From Schizochytrium sp. TIO01 (lineage: Eukaryota; Sar; Bigyra; Thraustochytrida; Thraustochytriidae), in assembly GCA_004764695.1 (NCBI GenBank), contig SMSO01000014.1:6686029-6750028 (forward strand): a stretch of DNA of 64,000 bases, in the 5' to 3' direction. The notes beneath the pieces are model-generated. The model made no database searches. It was not told the origin of the DNA and saw nothing but the letters and a program-made list of their open reading frames with translations. The number at the start of each line of letters is the position of its first letter. Positions within the stretch are counted from its first letter, which is position 1. Below, piece after piece: positions 31,935 to 44,206 of this stretch. The translations under genes and the position numbers were made by a program.

Positions 31935-34900
31935 CCTGTCGATCTTTCATCGCGTCTCAATCAGCCGAGTACGCTTTTCATCATCTTTTGTAACAATCAA
32001 AAACAGGATTTCAGATTTTCTTCGACTTTCATTTCTCGCATTTCGGTCGTTTCGAGGGCCGTCCATTTTTAGAGAGGTTGCGCTTAGGTAGGTAGGTCTC
32101 CAACTAACTAACTAACTAACTAACTAACCACTGACGAAACAACCAAACAACTACTGATTAAGTAAGTAAACCAAAATTGAATAAATAAATTAACTAAAAA
32201 GATCGACCGAATGAATGCAGATCGCCATCGAAAGGTCTGCTTCCCTATCTCCTTCGAAAAGAACGAACTCTTTCGAGGGCCTCGCGTCTTTCGACCTGGA
32301 ACTACGGCCATTTCACCGCAGAAGCCTCTTCCTTCGCCTCCAAGGATTGGAGAGAAAGAAGTCCTCTCTCACTCTGTCTCTCTCTCTCTCTCTCTCTGTG
32401 GACGGATGGATCGTTTGGAACCTTTCTTTGCATCGACCCAATTTGATGGTAATAGGTTACTTCGAAGAGAGAAGCCCTCATTTTATTGATTTGGGGAAAA
32501 GGCCATCCTGGGAATCATGCGAGGAAGGCTCTCTTCTCTTCGAGGCGACATCTCAAAAGAGGGGGGCTAAAAGAAACGCCATGGGTGCCGTAGGCCGCCG
32601 CTTCGCATGTGTCGAGTGCTGGAAGCAACCAGGAGAAGAAGATGGCCGTGGCGGCGATATGTTTCATCTTTGTTCGTGTTGGTTGCAATGAAATATAAGA
32701 AAAAATACCCTTTCGCCGCTGAGTCTTTATTTTTAACTTTATTTATCTTCAATTGTTAATTTTTTATTTTTTTTTAAATCAAGTAAAAAGATAAAATCGA
32801 AAGCATAACTCACCTGACAGACAGCGATGGTACTGTCGCGTTGGCTTTGGTGTTTGCAAGAATACAGCAAAGCTCAGCTCTTGCGAGAAGAACTTCTCCT
32901 TTGGCACAGCTTTGATCATTGCAATCGACCTTTTGCAACAAGGAAGGCTGCTGAAGGCGAAGAGAACTTCGGCCATGATAACTACCATCGCTGTCGCTGC
33001 TTCTTTACACAAACGAGTAAACAACGGAGGCCAAAAAGTGAAGGGGAACTTGCTTGCCGCCTAGCGTGCACCTATGTAGGTGCTAGCGCGCCGCTTCCTT
33101 TTTTATTTTTTATTTTTTTTAAAATAAATTTTCTTTCTTTTATCTCTTTCTTTTATCTCCTTCTTTCTGGCGCGATGCTTCGTCGCTCAACTGCTCATAC
33201 TTCCTTCTGCGAGGCATCTTCTGCGATGAAGAGACACAAAAGGAATAAAGAACTGGCGGTAGCGCCTAGGAAGCGCTATCCAGTCCTACGGTCCCAGGGC
33301 CGCGGCAGCTGAGTTAGTTTGTATCTTTGTATCTTTGTTTGTATTGTTTGTTGGTTTCTTCATTTCTTTGTTTCTTTGTGTGTTTGTTTGTTTAAGTAAT
33401 TGTAATTAGTTATAATTAATTGTAATTAGTTATAATTAATTGTAATTAGTTATAATTAATTGTAATTAATTGTAATTAATTGTAAGAAGTAATCATCGTT
33501 CATTGAGAATGAGTTGATTGGTTACTTTAGAATAGTTCCTTCGTGGCGGAAGACCTTTGTTTGCGAGACCGTTGTTGGCCCAAGTAAGCCTTGGCGCTGC
33601 TGCGAGGAAGACCCCGCCTCGTCACGGGTGTTGCAACAGCAATGGCGGCCATGCAGAAGCACCTAACTTCCTTCCCCGCGGATCTGCTGCAACCACCAGC
33701 CAGCGAAGAAGCGGACTGCGCAGGATGCCTCAAGCAGGCGCCACCTCGAGTTCTCTCCGCTGGTTCACACGCAGTTCTTACGAAGAGGCATCTACAACCC
33801 ATCCATCCATCCGTCCTTCGAGCTGCTACTCGCGTGCCATCAGCTCTGAAGGTCTGTCTGTCTGCCTGTCTGGAGTTGGGCTCGGGCTTGGTGGACAAGG
33901 CGATGGAGAACGAGAAGATCTGCGAAGACGAGGCTGCGCTGTACTCCTCGCGGGCCCTCGTGGCGCTTCGCAGGAGCCCCTCCGTCACCAGTTTGGTCTC
34001 ATGTACTCTGGCCCGACGAGGCATACCTACCTGTGAGGAAGATGCTGCCAGGTCAAGCCGGTGTCAGGCTCGAGCGCTCCGCGATGATGCGAGCAAGTCC
34101 GCAGAAACCAGCAAGCAGAGACACAAAGAAACCAACAAAGAAACCATCGAACGAGCGAGCGAGCGAAGCTGCGTCTGGCGAAGCACAAGCCGCTGAGATT
34201 CCACTCGCTCGGGAAACTTGAAGAGGAGGCCGCGGCGGACGATCTTGATCTCGATCTTGCGGTACACGCCCCTTTCGGCAGAACCCGGTCTAGTCCGGGG
34301 CCTCCGGCCGGCCCTGGCTCAGCTTCTGGGAGTCTACGTAGACCTCCTTGGCCATCCTGATTGTTCTTGTTGCTGCTATTGTTGTCATTGTTCTTGCTCT
34401 TTTGGGGCTCGGAAAAGGCCTCCTCCAGTTATGGCCATTCGTAAGCACAGCAGAGTTCCATACTGCACGCGCCGTAGGCGCAGACTCGCGGCGAATGCCT
34501 GCGGCTGAGTGGTGCACACCGGGTGAGCCTGGACCTTTGCGGGGCCTCTGGGCATCTCGCGCGCACTTTGACCGTAGCGGCTACGGCTGTTGTGGATTTA
34601 CAGAGGAAAAGTCTAAGAGAAGCCGGAAAAAGGCACCACTGCTACCACTTCGCAGTTCCAGCGTGCGGCGACTGCGTGGGAGAGGAGAGAGATCAAGTGC
34701 GATGGTGAAATGGGGCGGACCTCTCCTTGGCGGAAGCCGCGGCGACTCCTGCGTGCGTTATAGCAGCTCCTGCGAGAGTGAATTCTATTTGCCATAAGGT
34801 TAGTTCCTGGAGCTTCCTTGGAAGATCTTCTTGGACCACGCACAGCTGGAATCATAACTTTTAGTTTACACTTGCTATCGGGTCTAAGTTTATAAACAAT

Positions 34901-37900
34901 ATAGAAGTATATGTACATTACGATTATATTCTGTGATTGTCTAAGTGGATGTCAATCTTTTGATATTTTTTTTAAACTATTCCAGCCGTGTTCTTTGGAG
35001 ACAAGCATGGAATGGCATTTTCTTTGCCGGTGTTGACGTCAAGTTGCCAAATTCTTCAAATTCCAACAATGGATGGCATCAGGCACAACGCAGATCGGAC
35101 GCGCCCCTGACTCTAATTCGATTGAACCTCAGTTTCTGTATCTATGGCATTTCCAGATATGCAGACACATGCAAGTACGTGTGCAGAGATTGGGTAAAAA
35201 GCTATGATTCGAGCAGTCATCATAACTCAGTAGCAAATTTTATTATTATTTTTTATTATAAAGTACTCACTTGCGCCGTGTCTTTAAATATCCAAGGTTA
35301 CTAACAAATCACTTCCTTCTCAAGAAGCAAGCAGGTAGCTGCGCTAGCTAGGTATCTATCTATCTGGCTACTTAGAAATAGCCGACCTCGTAAATACATT
35401 AAGCTCCATGAGGAACAGTGTCTATTTTCGTTCTTTTGCGGGCCTTCTCAAATGAAGACCCGCATCCCCAAATTATGTCCGTACGAAAGAACTGTTTCTT
35501 CTACAACTGTTCACTATCGTCGCCAATTCATACTTCGGCCGACCACACGCTCGTGTACACCCATTCGCAAACAAAAGAAACAGAACACCATGTCGCTTTC
35601 AAACACGGAGGGAACGTGAGCCAGAAAAGGTCCAGCGCCGGGGCCTCTTTTCCGCAGCAATGCACGCACCTAGACAGACACTCACTCGTACACCCCCGTC
35701 CTGCACGCCGGGTGCCTCTGTAAGCCCACCTCCTGCGACCCGTAAACCGTTCGCCGCGCTCTCCAAAGACCTTCTTCCCCAGGCACTCCTCGCTCGCATC
35801 AGCTCCGCAGAACTCACTTGTCTTCTCTCGCGCGCCGTGAGCAGCGCCTGCTATTTGATACGCCGGCGAGTGAACGTGTCAACGGATCTTTTGGGCTCCC
35901 GTAGTGTACTACTACCTGACTAAATAAGAGGACAGTGAAGAGGTTGGCATTACGAAGACGGAGCAACCCTCGAGATCGAGTGGTGTCGTCGGCAGCTATA
36001 ACGGGTGATCTTCGAAAGGGCGGCTCGCGCCGATGCGGACCGGAAGCCGAGGCGTGGCGGTCGTTCGGGGAGTTCCTCTCGAATCACTTTCGTCTGAGCG
36101 CGATCCCGGAGCTGCCTCAGCTTGTCCCGGAGAGATGTAAATAAATCGTGGTTATCCACATGTGCTGCTGTTTTGATACATACAGGGGCGAAAAGGGCTG
36201 ACTCTCGATGGACGTGCCGGTCAGTGGCGGTGTCTGCCTTTTGATTGCGATTTTTATGGACAGGCCTGAGGATCTCCGAGAGCCGAGCGGCTTTGTAATC
36301 TTTCGTGCAGGCGTAGATGTCTTTTTTTTTGCTGGCGCTGAAGGCATCGATGGCCCATCCTTGGCGCTTCTGTTGGACCAAAGTATCAATTCACCATAAC
36401 AAGAACCACGATAGACAACGACGACGACGAGGACAACAGCAACTTCTGACATCGATAGGACCACATTTCAAGCTCGACCAGCGTCCTGAATGAAATAAAT
36501 AAATAAATAAATAACCATCGAGGGCGCGAGTTCCCGTCGCTCATGGTCGGGAAGGTGCAGTTCGACGAGGAGCTAGTGAGATCCTCGCGTGAGTTCTATC
36601 TTGGAGAAGCCTTCGCCAAGGACCGCCATAGCCTATCCGAATGCCGAGCACTGAACGAAGGAGGAGATGAATAGTATCTCCATGCAAGGCGGACCAATGC
36701 GGTGCTCCGGCTTCTGCGCTCAGATTGCCAACTAGGATCGCCTCCTCCATGCACGTAGCTGTGCCTTCCAACAACTTGTACAGCCTCAGCCAAAGACCGC
36801 TGACCTGAGTTTCATCACGCCCCGGAGCTCTTTCGCAGAGGTATTCATTCCCTTCGCTTCGTCATTTCGCGATGAATTGATTGATTGATTGATTGATTGA
36901 TTCTTTTCCTTTGTTCCTTTATAATTTATTAAAATGTTTTTGTGTGGAAAGAATGCTAAACCTCGCTCTCCCTTTGCTAAGAACTGTGGCGACGGACTCG
37001 AACGTAGCAAAAGAAGGCAGAACGACGATCTGTGCTTAGTAGAGAGGAAAGCAAGCGAATCGTGTTTCTACCATTGACCCCTTTTTACATTCTGTAGCTC
37101 GTTCCACAAATCAAATCAGGCAACAAATTAACAAAACATATCTATCCTCGTCTCCTTCCTTTTATAAAAGTAAACTGAAAACTTATTGAAACCTTGAAAG
37201 GCGACATACGACTCACTACATACATCTCACTATTTCGCTTAGTTATCTTGGCGAAGAAACACGCGGAAACTGATGGATCCCTCAGGGGCCTCGTCGGCAG
37301 AAGCGAAGCAAAGCAAAGCAAAGCAAAGCAGAGCAAAGCTCAGGAAGGGCTTGTTCCAAGTTCACCATGATTCCTGCCTCGAGCAATGGATCGATCTTCA
37401 ACGCAGATCTTCTGTTGGCTTCCCTTCCATTTGCTTTTACATTTGTCTGCGGCGAATATATCTTACGAAATCTCCAAACTTGCGCAGCCGTGGCACGATG
37501 GAGCTTCTGTTCCTTTTCGCCTAAATTCCCACTGCGAGAGCTTTTTTTGTTCATTCCATTTTTTTAAAAAAGTTTTTATTTTTTTTTAAATTTTTATTCA
37601 ATAGAAAATAAATGTTAACAAAAAAGCTTGTCAAGCTCTCGATGTTTTGTAAATGAATACGAGTTTCGTAAACAGACCTTGGTCTTTCTTTTCTGAAACT
37701 TTTTTCACATGGATGAATGGATGAATGAATGCTATCGGAAACTGGCAGAATAAGAAAGCTTAGCTACCTCGTAGCACACTTGACGGAACTCCTGCTCCTT
37801 CAAAGGCGACCACCTCTTTCAAAGCTGTCTCTTCATGGCAACCGGTTTTTTGGAGTTTTTCTTCATTTTTGCTTCTTTCTCTTACCTTTTCCCTCTTCCC

Positions 37901-38487
37901 TTTTCTTTTAAAAACCTGTATTCTTCTAATACTTTTCAGTTGCAAATTAAATCAAATTAAATTAAATACTTTAATTTTAATTTTAGTATAGCCCAATGTA
38001 AAGAAATTGACTATGCGAACTGTATCAGCAATGAATGAACATATTCAGACAAAAAGAACGAAAGAAAAGAACACCTGTGAGGTGTCTCCGCGCTTCTTTC
38101 TATCGAAACGGTGGCGCTCGATCCCATGCCTGGCACCTGACTCGGGTGTACTACTCCGGGCCCGAGCGAAGGCCACCTCGCCTCCCAGCCCGCCGGGTCG
38201 GCAGGCCCGGCCGCGCTTCCCTCAGGAAGCACCGGACACCTCGGGTGTAGGCAGCCAGACACCCAGGCAAGGCCAAGATCGAGGAGTGGAACCCGAGGGA
38301 GCCGAGCAAGCCGCTCGACGATGAAGCCGCCTCTGCGCCGAAGCCTGGCCGCTGCTGCACAGCTCGCAGTCCTGAGGAGCCTCTGGCTGCGTCTCGCTCC
38401 CTCGCCGTCGTCTCGGCCTTGACCGCGAGAGCGTGGACTGGCAGTTCTTGCTCTTCAAGCACGTGCACACCAAGCGCATGAGCGAGC

Positions 38488-38488
<1 letters not shown>
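31935..38488. other. Gene-poor block
   Basis: Same mosaic as the neighbours. GC-richer patches lie at 32210-32690, 33550-34790 and 35640-36140. AT-rich seams lie at 32720-32800, 33100-33160, 34880-34990, 37560-37630 and 37930-38000. Small repeats: AACT (32103-32128), TC (about 32377-32398), a 20-bp unit (33399-33485) and GATT (36876-36900). ORFs reach 201 codons (33591-34196 +) but are mirrored by ORFs of similar size on the other strand. No domain recognised. Confidence 0.5.
33399..33485. repeat. 20-bp AT-rich tandem repeat
   Basis: The unit TTAGTTATAATTAATTGTAA is repeated about three times and followed by shortened TAATTGTAAT units. The units are internally near-palindromic (TTATAATTAATT). 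Confidence 0.85.
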
Positions 38489-38544
<56 letters not shown>

Positions 38545-38590
38545 ACGACGACGACGACGACGATGACGACGATGATGATGGTGATGATCG
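38489..38590. repeat. (CTG)n followed by (ACG/ATG)n
   Basis: About 18 uninterrupted CTG units run directly into about 14 ACG/ATG units. Read on the + strand one frame gives poly-Ala then poly-Asp; on the - strand it gives poly-Ser then poly-Ala. No surrounding gene is evident. Confidence 0.93.
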
Positions 38591-39702
38591 AGTTCTTGAG
38601 AAGTCGTTGGCTACCACGTGCAGTCCTTAAGCTTGGAGCGAACCCGAGTTCCTGAGGAAGCCTCGCCAGGCACGTACAGCAGCGGCAGAAGGCCAGCTGT
38701 AATCACAATGGCTTGCCCTTGCACCGGTATACCGTGTGCTTTGGTGTGCTTGTTTCGACCAGCTCCGAGTTGACCTTGAGCTTGCGCTTGCGCTTGAGCT
38801 TGATCTTCAAGTCGACCTCGAGCAAGAAGGTGCAGAAGAAAGAAGCTGGCAATCGAGCGATGAAGATTGCTGTGCCAACCAGGAGCAAAGGCCAGCAGCG
38901 CCACGAGAGCTTGACCGTCGGTGGTCCGGGACGGCGCTTCGCAGATGCACAGGTTTTAGAACTCGCCAGCTCGCACACGCACGTACACACACGAAGTTTG
39001 AGTGGGAGACGCGACGCGCAGAGAGAGAAGTTTTCACGAAGAAATCGGTCCATTCTCTCTTTTTTTGTGCAGAGGCCACGGTTCCCTTTATTTGGTTCTC
39101 ATACGCCAAAACAATTTTTCATCACCTCTTCTTTAATTTTAATTTATTTTAATTTATTTTAATTTATTTTTTAATTGAATGAATGAAAGACCCTTGACTA
39201 GAAGTTTTATTTATTGATTGATTTTTTATTTATTTTTTAATTAATCGACTTTAGGGAAATAAGGAAGCAGAAAGAGGGCCACTTACTTTAAAGTGGAAAC
39301 CCTAACCTAACTAACTATATTGCACAACAGAAGCAGACGTTTGTTGTAAGGAAGAAATAACTTAAAAGAAAGAAAGTAATAACTTGAAAGAAAGAAAGAA
39401 ACAGAGAGAGAGAGCGCCATGCAAGTCGAGAGACCTTCTTCTTTCGTTACCAACAGTGGTGCCACTCCGTGGAGTTCAACAAGCCGCCTGGGTGCTTAGG
39501 TGAAGCTGCTGGAGCATACAAACGGGCGGGCGTCCAGCCGCGTGATCGTCACGAGAGCGGGTCCTCAGCAATAAAGTTCGAAGGTTCTCGCAACTGATCC
39601 CACTTTCCATTTGTTGCACGTTTGATAGAACCTCGGAATATCTATCGCAGGAGATGATGGAACAAACAAAGCACATGAATCGGAAGAGCATCACAAAATA
39701 AA

Positions 39703-39755
39703 TAACAATAACAATGACAATGACAATGACAATGACAATGACAATAACAATAACA
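39703..39755. repeat. (TGACAA)n hexanucleotide repeat
   Basis: About five perfect TGACAA units flanked by TAACAA variants. Confidence 0.88.
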
Positions 39756-40155
39756 TTGAGAAGAACCCAAAGAAAGGGAGGAAGAATGAAAAGGCACCGC
39801 AAGAACCCGACTTTGGCAGTGCAGTTCATGGGTCTCACACACAGTGGAAGGTCTGCGAAGCCGCCTCTCCGTACGTCCGTCCAGCAGCTTCGGAGGCGAT
39901 TCCTGCGAATATGCATGTACCCAACCAACTGCTTCTTCTTCTTCCCCTTCTCCTTCTTCTGCTTTGGGCACCGCCGAAGGACTCAAGTGTGTCTGCAGCT
40001 GCTGCCCTCGCGAGGAAGCCAACGGCGCTGTTGACCCCCCGGATCGTTCCTTCGCCGCCGCCCTCGAGCAAGAGCAGCGTGTGGTCCACGTGCTTCAAGG
40101 TCGAGCAAGCTGGCCAGCGCGGCGATCTGCTGCGCTCGTGGACCTGGAAGGAGGA

Positions 40156-40224
40156 CCAATGCAATTTGATGCAATGTGATGCAATCCAATGCGATCCAAT
40201 GCAATGTGATGCAATGCAATGCAG
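40156..40224. repeat. ATGCAAT/GTGATGCAAT degenerate tandem repeat
   Basis: Imperfect units of 5 and 10 bp built on ATGCAAT, about 69 bp in total. Confidence 0.8.
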
Positions 40225-41103
40225 GAGCAATAAAAGCATAGGATAAGCATGAGCATGAACATGAGCGCCAGCAGCGCCGATGCTGAAGCTCGCTCGCACC
40301 TCTAGCCGAAGCGCGTGGAATCCACGGCGAAGATCGATTCTTCAGCGGCGGTTCAGGGCGCTGCTGTGCCGTTGATTGATTGATTGAACGGGTGGGTGGC
40401 TGGGTGGCTGGATGGTGAACCGTGAATGTGACGCGCGGTGTTTTCATCTTCTGCGGAAACGACCGCCCGCCTGCCGCTTCAGCGAGCCAGCGACGTGCGT
40501 CGAGGCCCGGACCGGATTGGCGTGCATGGGCTGCCGATCGATCCACGGGCCAGGGAAGAGCAGCTGCTGGTCCAAACGTTCCCACGCACGCTCAGACCGG
40601 CAGGCTTCCGCCGCGGAGACCAGCTTGGACGGGTGCCTGTAAGCCTGCCTGTAAGCCTGCATGCCTGCATGCATGCGTGGATGGAGGCAAGGCGAACGAA
40701 GTCGACCTGAGCCAGCTCGCTCACTCGCAGGCGCCGGCGCAGACCTTGGCAAAGGAAGGCTGGCTGCGGCTTGCGCTCGCTGCTGCGTTCTTGCCTCCTC
40801 TGGAAGCTCCGCATCGCTTTGCTTCGCTCGGTCCTGCGAGTGCTGGAAGCCTCGAGGCCTCCTTCGATCTGGACGGCACGGATCCGCGGAGATGGGATGC
40901 GATGAGGCGCGCTGCCCACACTCGTTCGACTCACCCCGCTTCGCGACCTGGCGCGGGGAGGGTTGGGCCAGCAGCTTCCCTCCTGGCGCCCCGAACCCGT
41001 CGTCCCTTGTAGTAGCGGCCAGCGCCGCCGTCGCCTTCGAGCACGAGCAAAGGTACTCCGCTGCTGCTTTACATTCCAAAGTACTCAGAGTACATCATAT
41101 TAG

Positions 41104-41150
41104 CGCCACTTCTCTCTTTCTCTCTTTCTTTCTCTCTTTCTTTCTTTCTC

Positions 41151-41194
<44 letters not shown>
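41104..41194. repeat. (TTTC)n / (TC)n microsatellite
   Basis: CTCTTTCT units grading into about 11 clean TTTC units. Confidence 0.93.
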
Positions 41195-43162
41195 ACTAAC
41201 TAATTAACCGACGGACCAACTCAAACAGTCTCCTCTCTCCCCCACTAACTCTAGTGGCGTGGCCATGGAGCTGCTACGATACCTCAAAGGTGTGACACTG
41301 TGGGCGCTGTGGGAGCCCGTCGAGGCAGGTTGTGCTCATTTTTGATGTTTCATTTTATCTTTTTGAAGTTTATTTGTCGTACCCTGAAGAAGGGCTTCGA
41401 TGCCGATGAGGGTTTACAGAGCTACGGCCGAACGATGGCGCTTGATGGGGTTTGAAAAGCGAGGGACGCGCTGACCTACGCTTGTCAACTAGACGGACTG
41501 GTTGCGTGTTCGGTGGAACGTCTGACCATGTCGATGAAACGAGGCGACAAGTCGAGAGACACCGCGATAGCTCTTGAAGCTGTTCCTATTCCTTTGGTTG
41601 AGGAGCTGAAAGTGGAATGAAATTGAAGTGAATTAACGAAAACCGAACGTCAACGTTTATGAGGGAATGGAAGGAAGAAGAAGCCAATCAACGAAGAAAT
41701 CGAGAAATGAATGAATGAATGAATGAATGAACGAGTGAATCAGTCAAACAATGAATCGATCAATGAACTAACCAATGAATTAATCAATCAATCAATGAAT
41801 TAATCAATTGATCAATGAGTCGATCGATCGATGGATGGATGAATGAGCGAGCACAGCCTTGCATAGACAGCAATGGTGAGTGGACCGTGTTCTGTGCTGT
41901 CGTCGCGCAAAGAACCGACTATCAGACTTGACATCAGTGCAACTAAGGATAACCGAACTCGCGAATTCTTTTCAATGTCTCTCGGCAAAGCAAGGGCTTT
42001 GAACGAGCGAAACGTGAAGACGCTTTTATTAGCTCCCTAAACACTAACCTAAACGAAAACTAAAACAGTAAATCAAGGTGATTCTAAAGGGGAAACCAAG
42101 CTTGCGTTTTTTTAAATTAAACGACTCTTGGCAAGGAAGCGCCTCGACACCGAAGACGTCTTACGTCTTGATCAGCTGCACTAAGCAATAGAACCAAGGA
42201 AATAATACTCCTTCACTCAAGCGTTAGCATCATCATCTTGATTCCGGAAACGTAATACATTTTGCACAACTCATTTTAGGGGAACTCCTGAAGAGGTCAG
42301 GTGCGTTACAGCGTTCTGTTCGACTGTCCCACTATTGCATAGGGCAAAACAGAACTTGCAAGGACACTCCAAAACTGAGTGAGTGAGTGCTTTAACATGA
42401 TTAAAAGAAGGCACCTTTGATTTAGCGCCAATATCATGAGTGATCCTGACAATCGAGAGTCAGCGGAGCGATGCCCTCTGTCGCCGTGCGGGTCCTCTCT
42501 TCAAAGGGCCGTCGTTTGCTGAGTCAAGTTGGCAAAGGCGAGCCCGTGAAGTGGACTGGAGTATATATATATGGGTCAGTTCGTGCGCACTTTGACCCGG
42601 AAGAGGGTGGCTAAAGCTCGCTTTCCCGCATATACGTTCTATGAGACTGTCCCTTCGTCTTCCTTTTCTTTAAAACTCTCTCCTGTTTTTCATTAATTTT
42701 AAAACATGATAAAGAAAAAGAAAAAGAAAGCCTCGCGACACTTTTCATGGAAACCAAAAACTGTCTATTGCAATGACGATGATTGATTGGGAAAGGTAGA
42801 AAGTATGATGTATACTGCGAAGGTCAGCGTAGCTAGCTATGACAGCGTCGGAAATATTCAGAATGGGCTCTCTTGACAGCGCGGTCGCCATTTCGTCGCA
42901 GTTGGAGCGAAGTGCCTTTCCTAAACGACAGCGGACGTCGCCGCCGAAGAAGAACGGTCCGGTTCAATTCGTTTCCCTCTCACCCATCCAGAGTCGACCG
43001 AAGGCGGCGTGGGATTCTCGAGACTCTTGAGATTCTTTCGAGGTTCTGGAGGTGACTCTAGAGTCTTATTGGCTCTAAAGCTCTTTGATCCGTCGCTGTT
43101 TATGAGGATTAGAGATGCCAATTTCATTGAATTTGCTCGCTCACTCAGACATGAAACAAAGA

Positions 43163-43201
43163 AACAACCAAAACAACCAAAACAACCAAAACAACCAAAA
43201 C
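43163..43201. repeat. 9-bp (CAACCAAAA)n repeat
   Basis: Four tandem copies of CAACCAAAA. Confidence 0.9.
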
Positions 43202-43570
43202 TTGGAGGAAGCAGGTGGGGAATGCGGGGAACCGCCTGCTACTCTGCTCTACCGCCGCCGCTGATGCCGCTGCTTCTGCTGCGAATCCTCGGTGGGTGAA
43301 GATCGCTGCGATCGACGAGGCTCCTGACTTGCAAGAATAAATAAGTAAGTATATGGATAAATCAATAAATAAAACAATAAATAAATAAATAGATAAAGCT
43401 TTCGCTCTCCCAAGATGGTTTGGTTTCTGCGAAAACCAAGCCACTCATGTGACGTGGATCGTGCGCTGATTCATTTTTGTGCCGTCTATCGCTCACTCAC
43501 TCGCGTCTGTGCTCGTGTTGAAGAATTATTCATTTGTTTGATTGTTCATTTATTGATGAATTCACTCTGG

Positions 43571-43940
43571 GTTGTTCAATCATTCATCAATACATTCATT
43601 CGTTTATTCTAAGTTGTTTAATCATGTATTAATACATTCATTCATTCAAAATTGCTCACCCATTCATCAATACATTCATTCATTCTAAGTTGTTTAATCA
43701 TCCATCAACACATTCATTTCAAGTTGTTTAATCATTGTTCATTCTAACTTGTTCACTCGTTTATCAACACATTCATTTCAGGTCGTTCAATCATTCACCA
43801 ATACATTCATTCATTCTAAGTTGTTCAATCATTGTTCACTCATCTGTTCACTCATTTATCAACACAGTCATCTCAAGTTGTTCATTCATTCATTCACCAA
43901 TACATTCATTCATTCATTCATTCATTTGTTCATTTGCAGA
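43571..43940. repeat. Minisatellite of 36-40 bp units built on CATT
   Basis: About nine consecutive units, each beginning GTTGTTYAATCATT and continuing with YATCAAYACATTCATTCATTCTAA. Units vary in length (about 25-57 bp) and sequence. This is a higher-order repeat grown out of a CATT microsatellite. A Ser/His/Ile-rich ORF through it is an artefact. Confidence 0.88.
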
Positions 43941-44160
43941 TGCCCGCGTACCTCCAACAGCTACGGCCGCTTTAGTAAGTTCTACGCCCTAAAGAAAACA
44001 AAAAAGGCGACCCCGAAGCTCTCTCTGGCTGTGTAGAACTCCAATCGAAGCCTAAACTTCGTCGTCGCGGCTCGGCCTCAGACCATCCGAACCGCGCGTA
44101 ATCCGCATCTCCGCTAAACAGGCGCAAAAGCAGACAAACCAACGCAAATCTGCGCACAAC

Positions 44161-44206
44161 AAATGAATGAATGAATGAATGAATGAATGAATGAATGAAT
44201 GAATGA
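44161..44206. repeat. (AATG)n microsatellite
   Basis: About 11 uninterrupted AATG units. Confidence 0.95.

Larger units (their letters stand above)
38591..43570. other. Gene-poor block with GC-rich island at 39.8-41.0 kb
   Basis: AT-rich seam with TTTTAATTTA units at about 39120-39240. A GC-rich island (about 39840-41040) carries overlapping ORFs of 110-211 codons in five frames, none with a domain. Repeats: hexamer TGACAA (39703-39755), ATGCAAT-type (40156-40224), TTTC (41104-41194), TGAA (41708-41731) and a 9-bp ACAACCAAA unit (43163-43201). 41200-42830 has no ORF of note. Confidence 0.5.

Noticed and set aside
39298-39316. Telomere-like CCCTAACCTAAC
   Set aside because: Only one and a half imperfect units, followed by CTAACTAAC; not a telomere array.
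39835-41203. Stack of ORFs up to 211 codons in five frames
   Set aside because: High GC removes stop codons in all frames. None has a domain or keeps a consistent composition.
43571-43940. CRISPR array
   Set aside because: Units contain no unique spacers and vary in length; it is a CATT-derived minisatellite in eukaryotic DNA.
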